Assembly: GCF_048771995.1 (NCBI RefSeq)
Contig: NC_133025.1
Coordinates: forward strand, 1,426,001-1,490,000
Reading direction: 5' to 3'
Length of the DNA: 64,000 nt
Origin: Taeniopygia guttata
Lineage: Eukaryota; Chordata; Aves; Passeriformes; Estrildidae
In this document: in pieces, positions 25,401-37,400 of the stretch
Numbering within the stretch: position 1 is the stretch's first letter
How the letters are laid out: every line of letters starts with the position of its first letter
Notes under the pieces: model-generated
The model's database searches: none
What the model was told of the DNA's origin: nothing
Seen by the model: the letters and a program-made list of their open reading frames with translations, nothing else
Made by a program: the position numbers and the translations under genes

Positions 25401-28400
25401 GCCACGGCTCCTGGGGCTGCCACAATTCCTGGGGCTACCATGGTTTCTGGGGCTACCATGGCTTCCAGGACTGCCATGGATCCCGGGGCTACCACGACTC
25501 CTGGGACTGACACAATTCCTGGGGCTGACACAATTCCTGGGGCTACCATGGCTCCTGGGGCTGACACAATTCCTGGGGCTGCCACAATTCCTGGGGCTAC
25601 CCTGGCTCCCGGGGCTGCTCCTGGGGCTACCCTGGCTCCTGGGGCTACCATAGCTTCTGGGACTGCCATGGATGCTGGGACTGCCACGGCTCCTGGGGCT
25701 ACCAACACTCCCGGGGCTACCATAGCTCCTGGGGCTGCCACAATTCCTGGGGCTGCTCCTGGGGCTACCATGGCTCCTGGGGCTGCCACAATTCCTGGGG
25801 CTGCCACAATTCCTGGGGCTGCCACAATTCCTGGGGCTACCATGGCTCCTGGGGCTACCATAGCTTCCAGGACTGCCATGGATGCTGGGACTGCCACGGC
25901 TCCTGGGGCTGCCAACACTCCCGGGGCTACCATGGCTCCTGGGGCTACCAAGGCTCCTGGGGCAACCAAGGCTCCTGGGGCTACCACGGCCCATGGGGCT
26001 ACCCTGGCTCCTGGGGCTACCATGGTTCCCGGCCCACTGGGCACTGACCGGAGCGGGAGGGAGCACCCCGGGGAGCGCCTCAGGGAGAGGCAAGCCCGGC
26101 TCCAGCCCCGCAGCCTCCGGATCGTCCCACGGAGAAGGAGGAGCAGCTCCCGCCTCCGCTGCTGCCTCCACGGGGATGCCGGGAGCTCGGGATTCCAGCG
26201 GCTCCCGGGACCAGCTGGGATGGAAGGAGCCATGCGGGCTCCAGGTGGCCACGCTCACCTCCCGGCACGGCTTCCAGAGGCGGCACAGCACCGACTTGCG
26301 CCGGCCAGGCATGGTGGGAATGCCAGGGTTGGAGTCTCCGGCAGCAGGAGAAGCTGGAGCAGAGTCCTCGTGGATGTTTGGGAAGTGCTCCTGCCTGGGG
26401 AGCTCCTGAATGACTGAGCTGATGGAGGAGGAGGGCTCTGATTCCAGGAGGCGATGGTGGAGAGGGATCTCCGCCATCTCTGTGTTGGTGGTGCCATTCC
26501 CAGGGGAATTCTCCGCCCCAGGGAACACATCCTCACTCTCCTCAGCTCCGCAGTCATCTCCGACGTCTGTGGAGTCAAAGGGGGAGTCACGGCCACCTCC
26601 TGCTCCCACGGGATCATCCAGCTCCTCCGTGCTGATGCCAGAGGGGCTCCCTTGCTGCTCCTCCAGCAAAACCCCGTTCCCGCCTCGGTTTGGCTCCTCG
26701 GCATCCAGGGAATTGGGGTCGGGATCGGCGGCATCCCCACCCAGCGGGGAGAAGCAGCTGCTCCGTCCCAGGTCACTCTGAGCACTCTCCACGGGCCGAT
26801 CCTCCGGAGCAGCCCACGGATCCACGGAGCCATCGGGAGAGGTCGGGCAGGCGGAGCTGGAGTCGGGGGACAGGGCCAGGCTCATTCCCTGGCTGCAGGG
26901 GGACCCCACACTTCCAGCAGGTTCCCACCTTTCTCCAGAGGCCGCCCAATCCCGGTTTTTGCGCTCCGAGCCGTTCCCCAGCGTGGCTCCGGTAGCCCCC
27001 CGGCTGTCGGTAACGCTGTCAGGCTGTGCCCCACGGACAGGGCTGGGCTCAGGGGGGACTGGCAGCTCCCCGCTGTCGCTGTGGGGTGACCCCACCTCGG
27101 CCGGACTGGCCACTCCAAGCCCGTCCATCTCCGAATCCGGTGTGCCCGGAGCGTCCCAGGGATCTGGGAGCTCCTCCTGGTTTGGTGACATCTCCTCAGG
27201 AAAGCCGCCAGGGTCTGTCCCAGCCCCATCTGAGGGTGCTGGGGAGGATCTGTCAGGGCAGGGGGGTGCCAGGGAGGTGGGGCTGGGCATGGGGTCCTCC
27301 TCAGGAGCACCAATCTGCTCTGGAGATGCAGAATTCCCTGGATTCTGCTCGCATTCCATCTCGGCATCGCTGCTCTCGGACAGCACCAAACCCACGGGGC
27401 CCACGAAGGGACTTTCATCCTCCAACTCCTCGTTCTCTTCCTTCTCCTCCTCCTCCTCCACCTCCCTCTCATCCTTTTCCGAGTGCTCCGAGGGCTCCTG
27501 GGATTCCTCCCCTTCCTCAGTGGCTCCCCCGGGCTCTGCACTTCCAGGAGCTGCTTCCAAAGCCATGGAATCACGGGCAGGCTGCGGATCAGCACCATCC
27601 TCGACTTCCAGGGAATGCCCAGAGCCTCCCATTGCCTCCTCATCCTCGGGAGGGCCAGGCCCACTCCCTGAGCCTGCTTCCTGCTGGTTTTCCTGCTGCT
27701 GCTCCCCCTTTTCCTGAGGTGCACAGGGGGGCTCTGTCCTTGGAGCTGTGCTGGAATTCGGGGCTCGGCTCCCGGGGTTTTCCATGCCTGGAGCATCCGG
27801 GGATTTGCTGGGACAGCCAAGCTCCTTGTGAGGACTGGGGGTGATCCTGGCATCCACCATCTCCTCCTTGGCTGGCTCCTCCTGAAACACAATCCAAAAA
27901 AAACATTCCTCATAGGAAATGCAAGAAAAAAAAAAAAAACACTGGAATAATTTTTCTTTCCTACAAAACTGTTCCAGCCCTGTGGAAGCCGCTCCTCTGT
28001 CCAAGATTTAAAGGAATTATTTTAATTCAAGAATTCAGGCTTGGAAATATCTCAGCAGACCCCCATGTTTTATGTTTATCCCAAGAATCTCCACTCCTGA
28101 CCACGTACAGACTGGAGAAAAGTGTAAAAACTTAATTCCAAGCTTTATCCAGAATGGAATTTTCATGGATTTCACCAGAGGGATGAGGGAAATGATGCAA
28201 AGCACTGCACTGGCACCTGTGTGGGAGAAAAACTCCGGAGCAAACAAATCCCAGCTTTCCAAATCCACGTGGGAATGGCTGTGCTGGATTTGGAATTCTG
28301 CTCTGGGATGCTGGGGGCTCCCCTGATCCCTCAGTCGAGGACACACAAATTTGGAATTTAAATCAGGAACAGGCGCTGAGCTCGACACTTTAATTACTTT

Positions 28401-31400
28401 AATTTGGGATACCTCCCCCTTGGAGAACATCTCTGCTTCCCTGGATACCCCACAAGCACAGCTGCTCCATTCCTCTGGAAAATCCTGCTCCCCTAAGGGA
28501 TGAAAATCCTGCTCCTCTGAGAGGAAAATCCTGCTCTTTTAAGAAGAAAATTCTGTTCCTTTAAGAGGAAAATTCTACTCTTTTAAGAGGAAAATCCTGC
28601 TAATCTAAAAGGAAAACCCTGCTCTTTTAAGAGATTAAACTCATTCTCTTCTAAGAGGAAAATTCTGCTCCTCTACGAGGAGATTCCTGCTCTTTTAAGA
28701 GGAAACTCCTGCTCCTCTAAAAGGAAAATCTTGCTCTTTTAAGAGGAAAATCCTGCACTTTTAAGGGATGAAAATCCTGCTCCTCTGAGAGGAAAATCCT
28801 GCTCTTTTAAGAGGAAAATTCTGTTCCTTTAAGAAGAAAATTTTACTCTTTTAAGAGGAAAATCCTGCTAGTCTAAAAGGAAAATTCTGCTCTTTTAAGA
28901 GATTAAACTCATTCTCTTCTAAGAGGAAAATCCTGCTCTTTTAAGAGGAAAATTCTGCTCCTGTAAGAGGAGATTCCTGCTCTTTTAAGAGGAAACTCCT
29001 GCTCCTCTAAAAGGAAAATCTTGCTCTTTTAAGAGGAAAATCCTGCTCTTTTAAGGGATGAAAATCCTGCTCCTCTGAGAGGAAAATCCTGCTCTTTTAA
29101 GAGGAAAATTCTGTTCCTTTAAGAGGAAAATCCTGCTCTTTTAAGGGATGAAAATCCTGCTTCCCTAAGAGGAAAAGTCTGCCCCTCTAAGAGGAAACGT
29201 CTGCTCCTCTAAGAGGAGATTCCTGCTCTTTTAAGAGGAAACTCCTGCTTTTTTAAGAAGAAAATCCTGCTCTTTTGAGAGGAAAATCCTGCTCTTCTGA
29301 GAGGAAACTCCTGCTCTTTTAAGAGGAAAATCCTGCTCTTTTAAGGGATGAAAATCCTGCTCTTCTGACAGGAAAATCCTGCTCTTTTAAGAAGAAAATT
29401 CTGTTCCTTTAAGAGGAAAATCCTGCTCTTTTAAGGGATAAAAATCCTGCTTCCCTAAGAGGAAAAGTCTGCCCCTCTAAGAGGAAACGTCTGCTCCTCT
29501 AAGAGGAGATTCCTGCTCTTTTAAGAGGAAACTCCTGCTGTTTTAAGAAGAAAATCCTGCTCTTTAGAGAGGAAAATCCTGCTCTTCTGAGAGGAAACTC
29601 CTGCTCTTTTAAGAGGAAACTCCTGCTCCTCTAAAAGGAAAATCTTGCTCTTCTAAGAGGAAAATCCTGCTCTTTTAAGAAGAAAATCCTGATCTTCTAA
29701 GAGGAAAATCCTGCTCTTCTAAGAGGAAGCTCCTGTTGTTTTAAGAAGAAAATCCTGCTCTTTTGAGAGGAAAATCCTGCTCTTTTGAGAGGAAAATCCT
29801 GCTCTTCTAAGAGGAAACTCCTGCTGTTTTAAGAAGAAAATCCTGCTCTTTTGAGAGGCAAATCCTGCTCTTCTAAGAGGAAAACATTCCTTGGAGCCCC
29901 CCAAGGCTGGACTCACCGCGGTGACGCTGGAGATGTTGTGCACACCCTCCTCGGGAATGCCCTCCTCGGGAATGCCCTCCGGCTCCCTGCCTGCCCCATC
30001 CAGCTCTTCCCTGGAACCCTCCTGCAGGGAAAGGCTCTCGGGACAGCTGGTGGAGGAAGGCTCCTCCTCATCCCCGCAGGGCAGCTCCCCCGAGGAGGAG
30101 GACACCGTGCTGTCCACGGCTCCGGCAGCTCCGGCCGCGTCCGTCTGGGAATCCGCGGGGCTTTTCTGGGGCTGGGAAGTGCCCTGGGAAGGGGTGCTGG
30201 GATCCAGGGAGCTGCTGGGAGTCTGGTCAGGGTCGGAGCCGGAGTCTGCAGGACAGGTCTCGAAGCCAAAGCAGTCCTGGCTGTCGTCGCTGAGCTCCAG
30301 GAAGCCACCGGAGCTGTTGATGGAGACAAATTTCCTGGGATTGCTGTGCTCCACCACTTTCCTGGAGCTGCTCAGGAGCTTGCTGGGCTTCCTGTAGAAC
30401 AGAGCCACCCACATGTGCAGGATCAGCTTCACATCTTCCACATCGTCGGGAAGATCGGGATCCCAAGGCCTGGGAAGGGAAGCAAAGAGAGTCTGGACCA
30501 TCCTCATCCTCCCCAGTTCAGCTCCAGGGAATTCACCCCTGGAGTTCATCCCTGGGAATTCAGCCCTGGAGTTCATCCCTGAGAATTCATCCCTGGACGT
30601 TCATCCCTGGGAATTCATCCCTGAGAATTCATCCCTGGACGTTCATCCCTGGGAATTCACCCCTGGACATTCATCCCTGGACATTCATCCCTGGGAATTC
30701 AACCCTGGGAATTCACCCCTGGAGTTCATCCCTGAGAATTCATCCCTGGGAATTCAGCCCTGGAGTTCATCCCTGTGAGTTCATCCCTGGGAATTCAACC
30801 CTGGGAATTCACCCCTGGAGTTCATCCCTGGGAATTCACCCCTGGGAATTCACCCCTGGCTCCCTGCAGAGCTCAGCCACAAGGCAGAGGGCCACGCCAT
30901 TACTTGACCCAGATGCCAGCTTTTTGTAGGAAAAAATTAAAAATAGAGGAAAATCTGAGCTCCAAAGGAGGGATGGAGAAATCTGGGTTGTGGCTTTAGG
31001 TACCAATTCCAGCTGCAGAGCCACGGGAATTGCAGAATCATGGAATGGGTTGGGTGGGAAGGGCACCGAAAGATCACCCAGTGCCACCCCTGCCATGGCA
31101 GGGACACCTCCCACTGTCCCAGGCTGCTCCAGCCCCAGTGTCCAGCCTTTCCTTGGACATTCCAGGGATCCAGGGGCAGCCCCAGCTGCTCTGGCAATCC
31201 CAGCCCAGCCAGGAATTCCTTATTCCCAAGATCCCATCCATGGCTGCCCTCTGGCAGTGGGAGCCATTCCCTGTGTCCTGTCCCTGCAGGCCTTGTCCCC
31301 AGTCCCTCTGCAGCTCTCCTGGAGCCCCTTCAGGCCCTGGAATGTGCTGGAAGCTCTCCCTGGATCCCTCTCCTCTCCAGGGGAACATTCCCAGCTCTCC

Positions 31401-34400
31401 CAGCCTGGCTCCAGCCCTGCAGCAGCTCCATGGATCCCTCTGGAATCTCTCCAGCAGCTCCAGGTGCTGCTGCTGTGTCCCCAGGGCTGGGGCAGCTCTG
31501 CAGGTGGGGTCTCACCTGAGCACAGGGGCAAAATTCCCCAATTCCCCCTTTTCCTGCTGCCCACACTGTGGATCACCCCAGGACGGGGCGGAATTTTGGG
31601 TCCAGCACACGAGGCTGGGTCACATCCACTCTGTCCCCTCACCACCAGCCCCAAACCCAAGACCCTTTATCCCAACACCCTTTATCCCAAGTCCCTTTAC
31701 CCCAAGAACCTTTATCCCAAGGTCCTTTATCCCAAGACCCTTTATCCCAAGAACCTTTATCCCAAGGTCCTTTATCCCAAGGTCCTTTATCCCAAGGTCC
31801 TTTATCCCAAGTCCCTTTATCCCAAGAACCTTTATCCCAAGACCCTTTACCCCAAGAACCTTTACCCCAAGAACCTTTATCCCAAGGTCCTTTACCCCAA
31901 GGTCCCTTATCCCAAGTCCCTTTATCCCAAGGTCCTTTACCCCAAGAACCTTTATCCCAAGGTCCTTTATCCCAAGGTCCTTCACCCCAAGGTCCTTCAC
32001 CCCAAGGTCCTTTATCCCAAGGTCCTTTATCCCAAGGTCCTTCACCCCAAGGTCCTTTATCCCAAGGTCCTTTATCCCAAGGTCCTTTATCCCAAGTCCC
32101 TTTATCCCAAGTCCCTTTATCCCACGGTCCTTTATCCCAAGACCCTTCACCCCAAGGTCCTTTATCCCAAGGTCCTTTACCCCAAGAACCTTTATCCCAA
32201 GTCCCTTTATCCCAAGGTCCTTTACCCCAAGAACCTTCACCCCAAGGTCCTTCACCCCAAGTCCCTTTATCCCAAGGTCCTTCACCCCAAGGTCTTTCAC
32301 CCCAAGAACCTTTATCCCAAGGTCCTTTATCCCAAGAACCTTTATCCCAAGAACCTTTATCCCAAGAACCTTTACCCCAAGGTCCTTCACCCCAAGGTCC
32401 TTCACCCCAAGGTCCTTTATCCCAAGAACCTTTATCCCAAGACCCTTTACCCCAAGAACCTTTATCCCAAGGTCCTTTATCCCAAGGTCCTTTATCCCAA
32501 GTCCCTTTATCCCAAGAACCTTTATCCCAAGTCCCTTTATCCCAAGAACCTTTATCCCAAGAACCTTTACCCCAAGGTCCTTTACCCCAAAGTCCTTTAT
32601 CCCACAACCCTTTATCCCACAACCCTTTACCCCTAGACCCTTTACCCCAAGGTCCTTTATCCCAAGACCCAAGACCGTTTACCCCAAGACCCTTTATCCC
32701 AAGAAAACCCCACCAGCACAGGGAACAAACCCCACAATCATGGAAAACAAAGGGCTACAATCACCATTCCCAAACTCCCCAGGCTGACTTACCCGTGCAG
32801 GGCACGGATGACGGTTTTCTCCAGGGAATCATTGGTGTACCTGCTGTCCAGGTGGAAGAGATATTCCTCTTCCCAACGGCAGGTGACCTCCATGGAATTC
32901 CCACAGAGCCTGACCGTGTGGCTCTTGGAGAAATCCTCCTTTTTCCTGGAAGAGCCGTTGCTGTGGGCGGGTTCGGTGGTGCTGCTCTGCTGGTGCCGGA
33001 ACGGGAGCACCTTCCCGACCAAGGGAGCAGCTGGAGCGCTCCTGGGGCCGGCACCGGGATTCTCTTTGGGATTTGGGGATGTTTTGGGATCGTCGGGCAT
33101 GGGGGAGGCGTAGGAGTGCTCGGCTGAGATGATGGAGTGTTTGTTCACCTCGGGGGATTGCGGAGCTTGGCGGGGAGGGAACGCCTGGAATACGGCCCCA
33201 CTGCTCCGGCTGAAAATTCCAGAGGTTTTTTCCCTGGGAGGAGAGGCCAGCTGGCTGGAATCCGTTTCTTCGGGAAGAGCCAACTTGCTGGAGGTGGAGG
33301 TGGGTTTTCTGCCCTGCTTGTCTGCCCTGTGGTATTTGTGGTCAGGAGGCACGCGCGGGGATTTGGGGTCAGAAGCGCTCTGCTGCTCCCAGGAATCCCC
33401 AGATTCCATGGGAATTATCCCAGAATCCTTGGGAATAAAGGCAGGAATGCAGGAGCCCAGGGCCAGGTCAGCCAGGAGGTTCAGGGCGTGGGAGTCGCTG
33501 TTGTCCCCTTGCAGGGTAAAGGTAATGCTTGGAATTGCCATGGGATGAAGGTTCCTTGGAGATTCTGCTCCACTGGGAATGGCCATGGGATGAAGGTTCA
33601 TTGGAGGTTCCTCAGTGCTGGGAATTGCCATGGGATGAACATTCCTTGGAGGGTCTTCTCCACTGGGAATTGCCATGGGATGAAGGTTCCTTGGAGGTTC
33701 TGCTCCACTGGGAATTGCCATTGGATGAAGGTTCATTGGAGGTTCTGCTCCACTGGGAATTGCCATGGGATGAAGGTTCATTGGAGGTCCCTCAATGCTG
33801 GGAATGGCCATGGGATGAAGGTTCATTGGAGGTTCTGCTCCGCTGGGAATGGCCATGGGATGAAGGTTCCTTGGAGGTTCTTCTCCACTGGGAATTGCCA
33901 TGGGATGAAGGTTCTTTGGAGGTTCCTCAATGCTGGGAATGGCCATGGGATGAAGGTTCCTTAGAGGTTCCTCAATGCTGGGAATGGCCATGGGATGAAG
34001 GTTCCTTGGAGGTTCTGCTCCACTGGGAATTGCCATGGGATGAAGGTTCATTGGAGGTTCCTCAATGCTGGGAATGGCCATGGGATGAAGGTTCATTGGA
34101 GGTTCTGCTCCAGGGGTTTGGGATGAGGCTTCACTCGGGAGCTCCGAGAGCTGCTCCTTCCTCTCTGGCAGGGAACAAAGGGGAAAATCCATTCAGAAAG
34201 GGAAAAATCCATTTAAAAGGAAAAAAAAATCAATTGAAAAGGGAAAAATCAATTTCAAAAGGGAAAGAAATCAATTAAAAAGGGAAAAAAATCCATCCAG
34301 AAATTGAAAACTCCATTTCCAAAGGGAAAAAAATCAATTAAAAGGAGAAAATCGATTAAAAGTGAGAAAATCAACTTAAAAGGGAAAAAAAATCAATTTT

Positions 34401-37400
34401 AAAGGGGAAAAATCCATCCAGACATGGAAATATCCATTTAGAAAGGATTAAAATCCATTTAAAATGGGGGAAAATCAATTATAAAGGGGAAAAGTCAGTT
34501 TAAGAAGGGGAAAAAATCCATTTCAAAAGGGAAAAATCAATTAAAAAGGGGAAAATCAATTAAAAAGTGGAAAAATACATTTAGAAAGGGGAAAATCCCT
34601 TTTGAAAAATAAAAAAATCAATTTAAAAGGAAAAAAATCCATTTAAAAAGGGGAAAAATCAATGAAAAAGGGGGAAATCCATTTCAAAAGGGAAAAAAAA
34701 TCAATTTCAAATGGGAAAAATCCATTTCAAAAGGGGAAAAAATCCATTTAAAAATGGGGAAAATCAACTTAAAAGGGAAAAAGTCAAATTTTTTTCCAAG
34801 ATGGATTTTCCACAGTTTAAAAAATATCTCCATGGTCATGCATGTCATGGATAGCAGGAAATTACCCAGAGCTGGGAATTAGATTTATTCAGGAATAATT
34901 CAGAAATATCCAATTTTGGGGGTTAAAAATCCCAGGATGAAGCCAGAGAATCAGGTGAATTCCTGCTCCTAAAATCCAGCCCCAAAATTTCCCTTCCAGG
35001 AAAAAAAATCCTAAAATTCCCAGCTGGACTCAAGGGCCACGAGTGACTTTTTAATTTCCTTGGGAAGGGCGGAGTGAGATACAAAATTGGGGGTTTCTTA
35101 CAGCCAAATTTGGGGTTTTTTGGGGATTTTTTGGGATTTAGCAGGAGCCATCCCATGGGAGAGATGCTGGATGCACTCTGGGTGCTCCAAAGGCAACAGG
35201 GGAATGTCAGATCACGGAATGCTGGAAGAGAATTTAAGAATATTCCAGCCCCATGGCTCATCCCATTACGGAATGAGACACAGAACTGGGAATTTCTTAC
35301 AGACAAATTTGGGTTTTTTTGGGGATTTTTGGGGATTTAGCAGGAGCCATCCCATGGGAGGGATGCTGGATGCACTCTGGAGCTCCAAAGGCAACGAGGG
35401 AATGCTGGATCACGGAATGCTGGAAGGGAATTTACGGATATCCCAACCCAATGGCTCATCCCATTATGGAGTGAGACATAGAATTGGGGGTTTCTTACAG
35501 CCAAATTCCATTTTTTGGGGGGATTTTCTGGGATTTAGCAGGAGCCATCCCATGGGAGGGATGCTGGATGCACTCTGGGAGCTCCAAAGGCAACGAGGGA
35601 ATGCTGGATCATGGAATTCTGCAGAGGAATTTAAGGATATCCCATTCCAATCCCATGGCTCATCCCATTACGGAGTGAGACACAGAACGGGGAGTTTCTT
35701 ACAGACAAATTTGGGGGTTTTGGGGGATTTTTTGGGGATTTAGCAGGAGCCATCCCATGGGAGGGATGCTGGATGCACTCTGGGTGCTCCAAAGGCAACG
35801 AGGGAATGCTGGATCACGGAATGCTGGAAGGGAATTTACGGATATCCCAACCCAATGGCTCATCCCATTATGGAGTGAGACATAGAATTGGGGGTTTCTT
35901 ACAGCCAAATTCCATTTTTTGGGGGGATTTTCTGGGATTTAGCAGGAGCCATCCCATGGGAGAGATGCTGGATGCACTCTGGGAACGGCTAAGGCAATGA
36001 GGGAATGTCGGATCATGGAATTCTGCACAGGAATTTAAGGATATCCCATTCCAATCCCATGGCTCATCCCATTACGGTGTGAGACACAGAACTGGGAATT
36101 TCTTACAGCCAAATTTGGGGTTTTTTTGGGATTTTTTGGGATTTAGCAGGAGCCATCCCATGGGAGAGATGCTGGATGCACTCTGGGAGCTCCAAAGGCA
36201 ACGAGGGAATGTCAGATCATGGAATTCTGCACAGGAATTTAAGGATATCCCATGGCTCATCCCATTACGGAGTGAGACACAGAACTGGGAATTTCTTACA
36301 GACAAATTTGGGGGTTTTGGGGGGATTTTTTGGGATTTAGCAGGAGCCATCCCATGGGAGAGATGCTGGATGCACTCTGGGAGCTCCAAAGGCAACGAGG
36401 GAATGTCAGATCAAGGAATTCTGGAAGGCAATTCGAGAATATTCCAACCCCATGGCTCATCCCATTATGGAGTGAGACACAGAACTGGGAATTTCTTACA
36501 GACAAATTTGGGTTTTTTTGGGGATTTTTTGGGATTTAGCAGGAGCCATCCCATGGGAGATGCTGGATGCACTCTGGGAGCTCCAAAGGCAACGAGGGAA
36601 TGTCAGGTCATGGAATTCTGCACAGGAATTTAAGGATATCCCATTCCAATCCCATGGCTCATCCCATTACGGAGTGAGACACAGAACTGGGAATTTCTTA
36701 CAGACAAATTTGGGGTTTTTTGGGGATTTTTTTGGGATTTAGCAGGAGTCATCCCATGGGAGAGATGCTGGATGCACTCTGGGAACTGCAAAGGCAATGA
36801 GGGAATGTTGGATCATGGAATGCTGGAAGGGAATTTACGGATATCCCATTCCAGGCTGCTCCTGGCCTCGGACACTTCCAGGGATCCAGGAGGATTCTCT
36901 GGGAATTCCATCCCCGAATTTCTCCCCAGTATTTGCCATTTTCCCCCGTTTCAATCCAAAGCTGTTTATTTCATCCCTGCCACTGGACAGCTCAGCTTTG
37001 AAAGGAATTTTTTCCCATGGGAATTTTTTCTCACCGCTCTCTTCCTGCTGCTTCTCCGGAGGTTTTGATGCTCTGTTTTCCACGTTTTTCTGCATTTTGC
37101 TCTTCCCTGGCTTTGTGCCACTCTCTGTGGCAGGAACCTTCTTGGAGTCCTGGTTTTCCAGGGTTTTTGGCCTCTTTGCCTCCACGCCAGGACCATCAGG
37201 AGCTGAGCTTTCCTTCTCAGCACCTTCACACTGGGGTGTGTGGACAATTTCTGCAGCCAGGACCTCTGCACCTGGGACAGGGAAAAGGAAGGGGTGATTT
37301 TCATCCGGGAATGCTTTGGGATAAAAATTCACTGGGAAGAGGGAAGGATGGGGGAAGAGGTTTTGGTGATTTTACTTCTCATTATCCTGGTTTAATTGGG

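Noticed and set aside
24674..26417. Second and third long frames across the big TASOR2 exon (for example [12 protein letters not shown] and [12 protein letters not shown])
   Set aside because: Out-of-frame shadows of the 18-nt coding satellite. Only the GSPRS frame connects to the conserved blocks on both sides.
31030..33127. Open frames of 320-585 codons on both strands (IPRSF and KGLGIKDLG repeats)
   Set aside because: The 15-base unit is a multiple of three and contains no stop in any frame, so every frame stays open. There is no start context, exon signal or family similarity.
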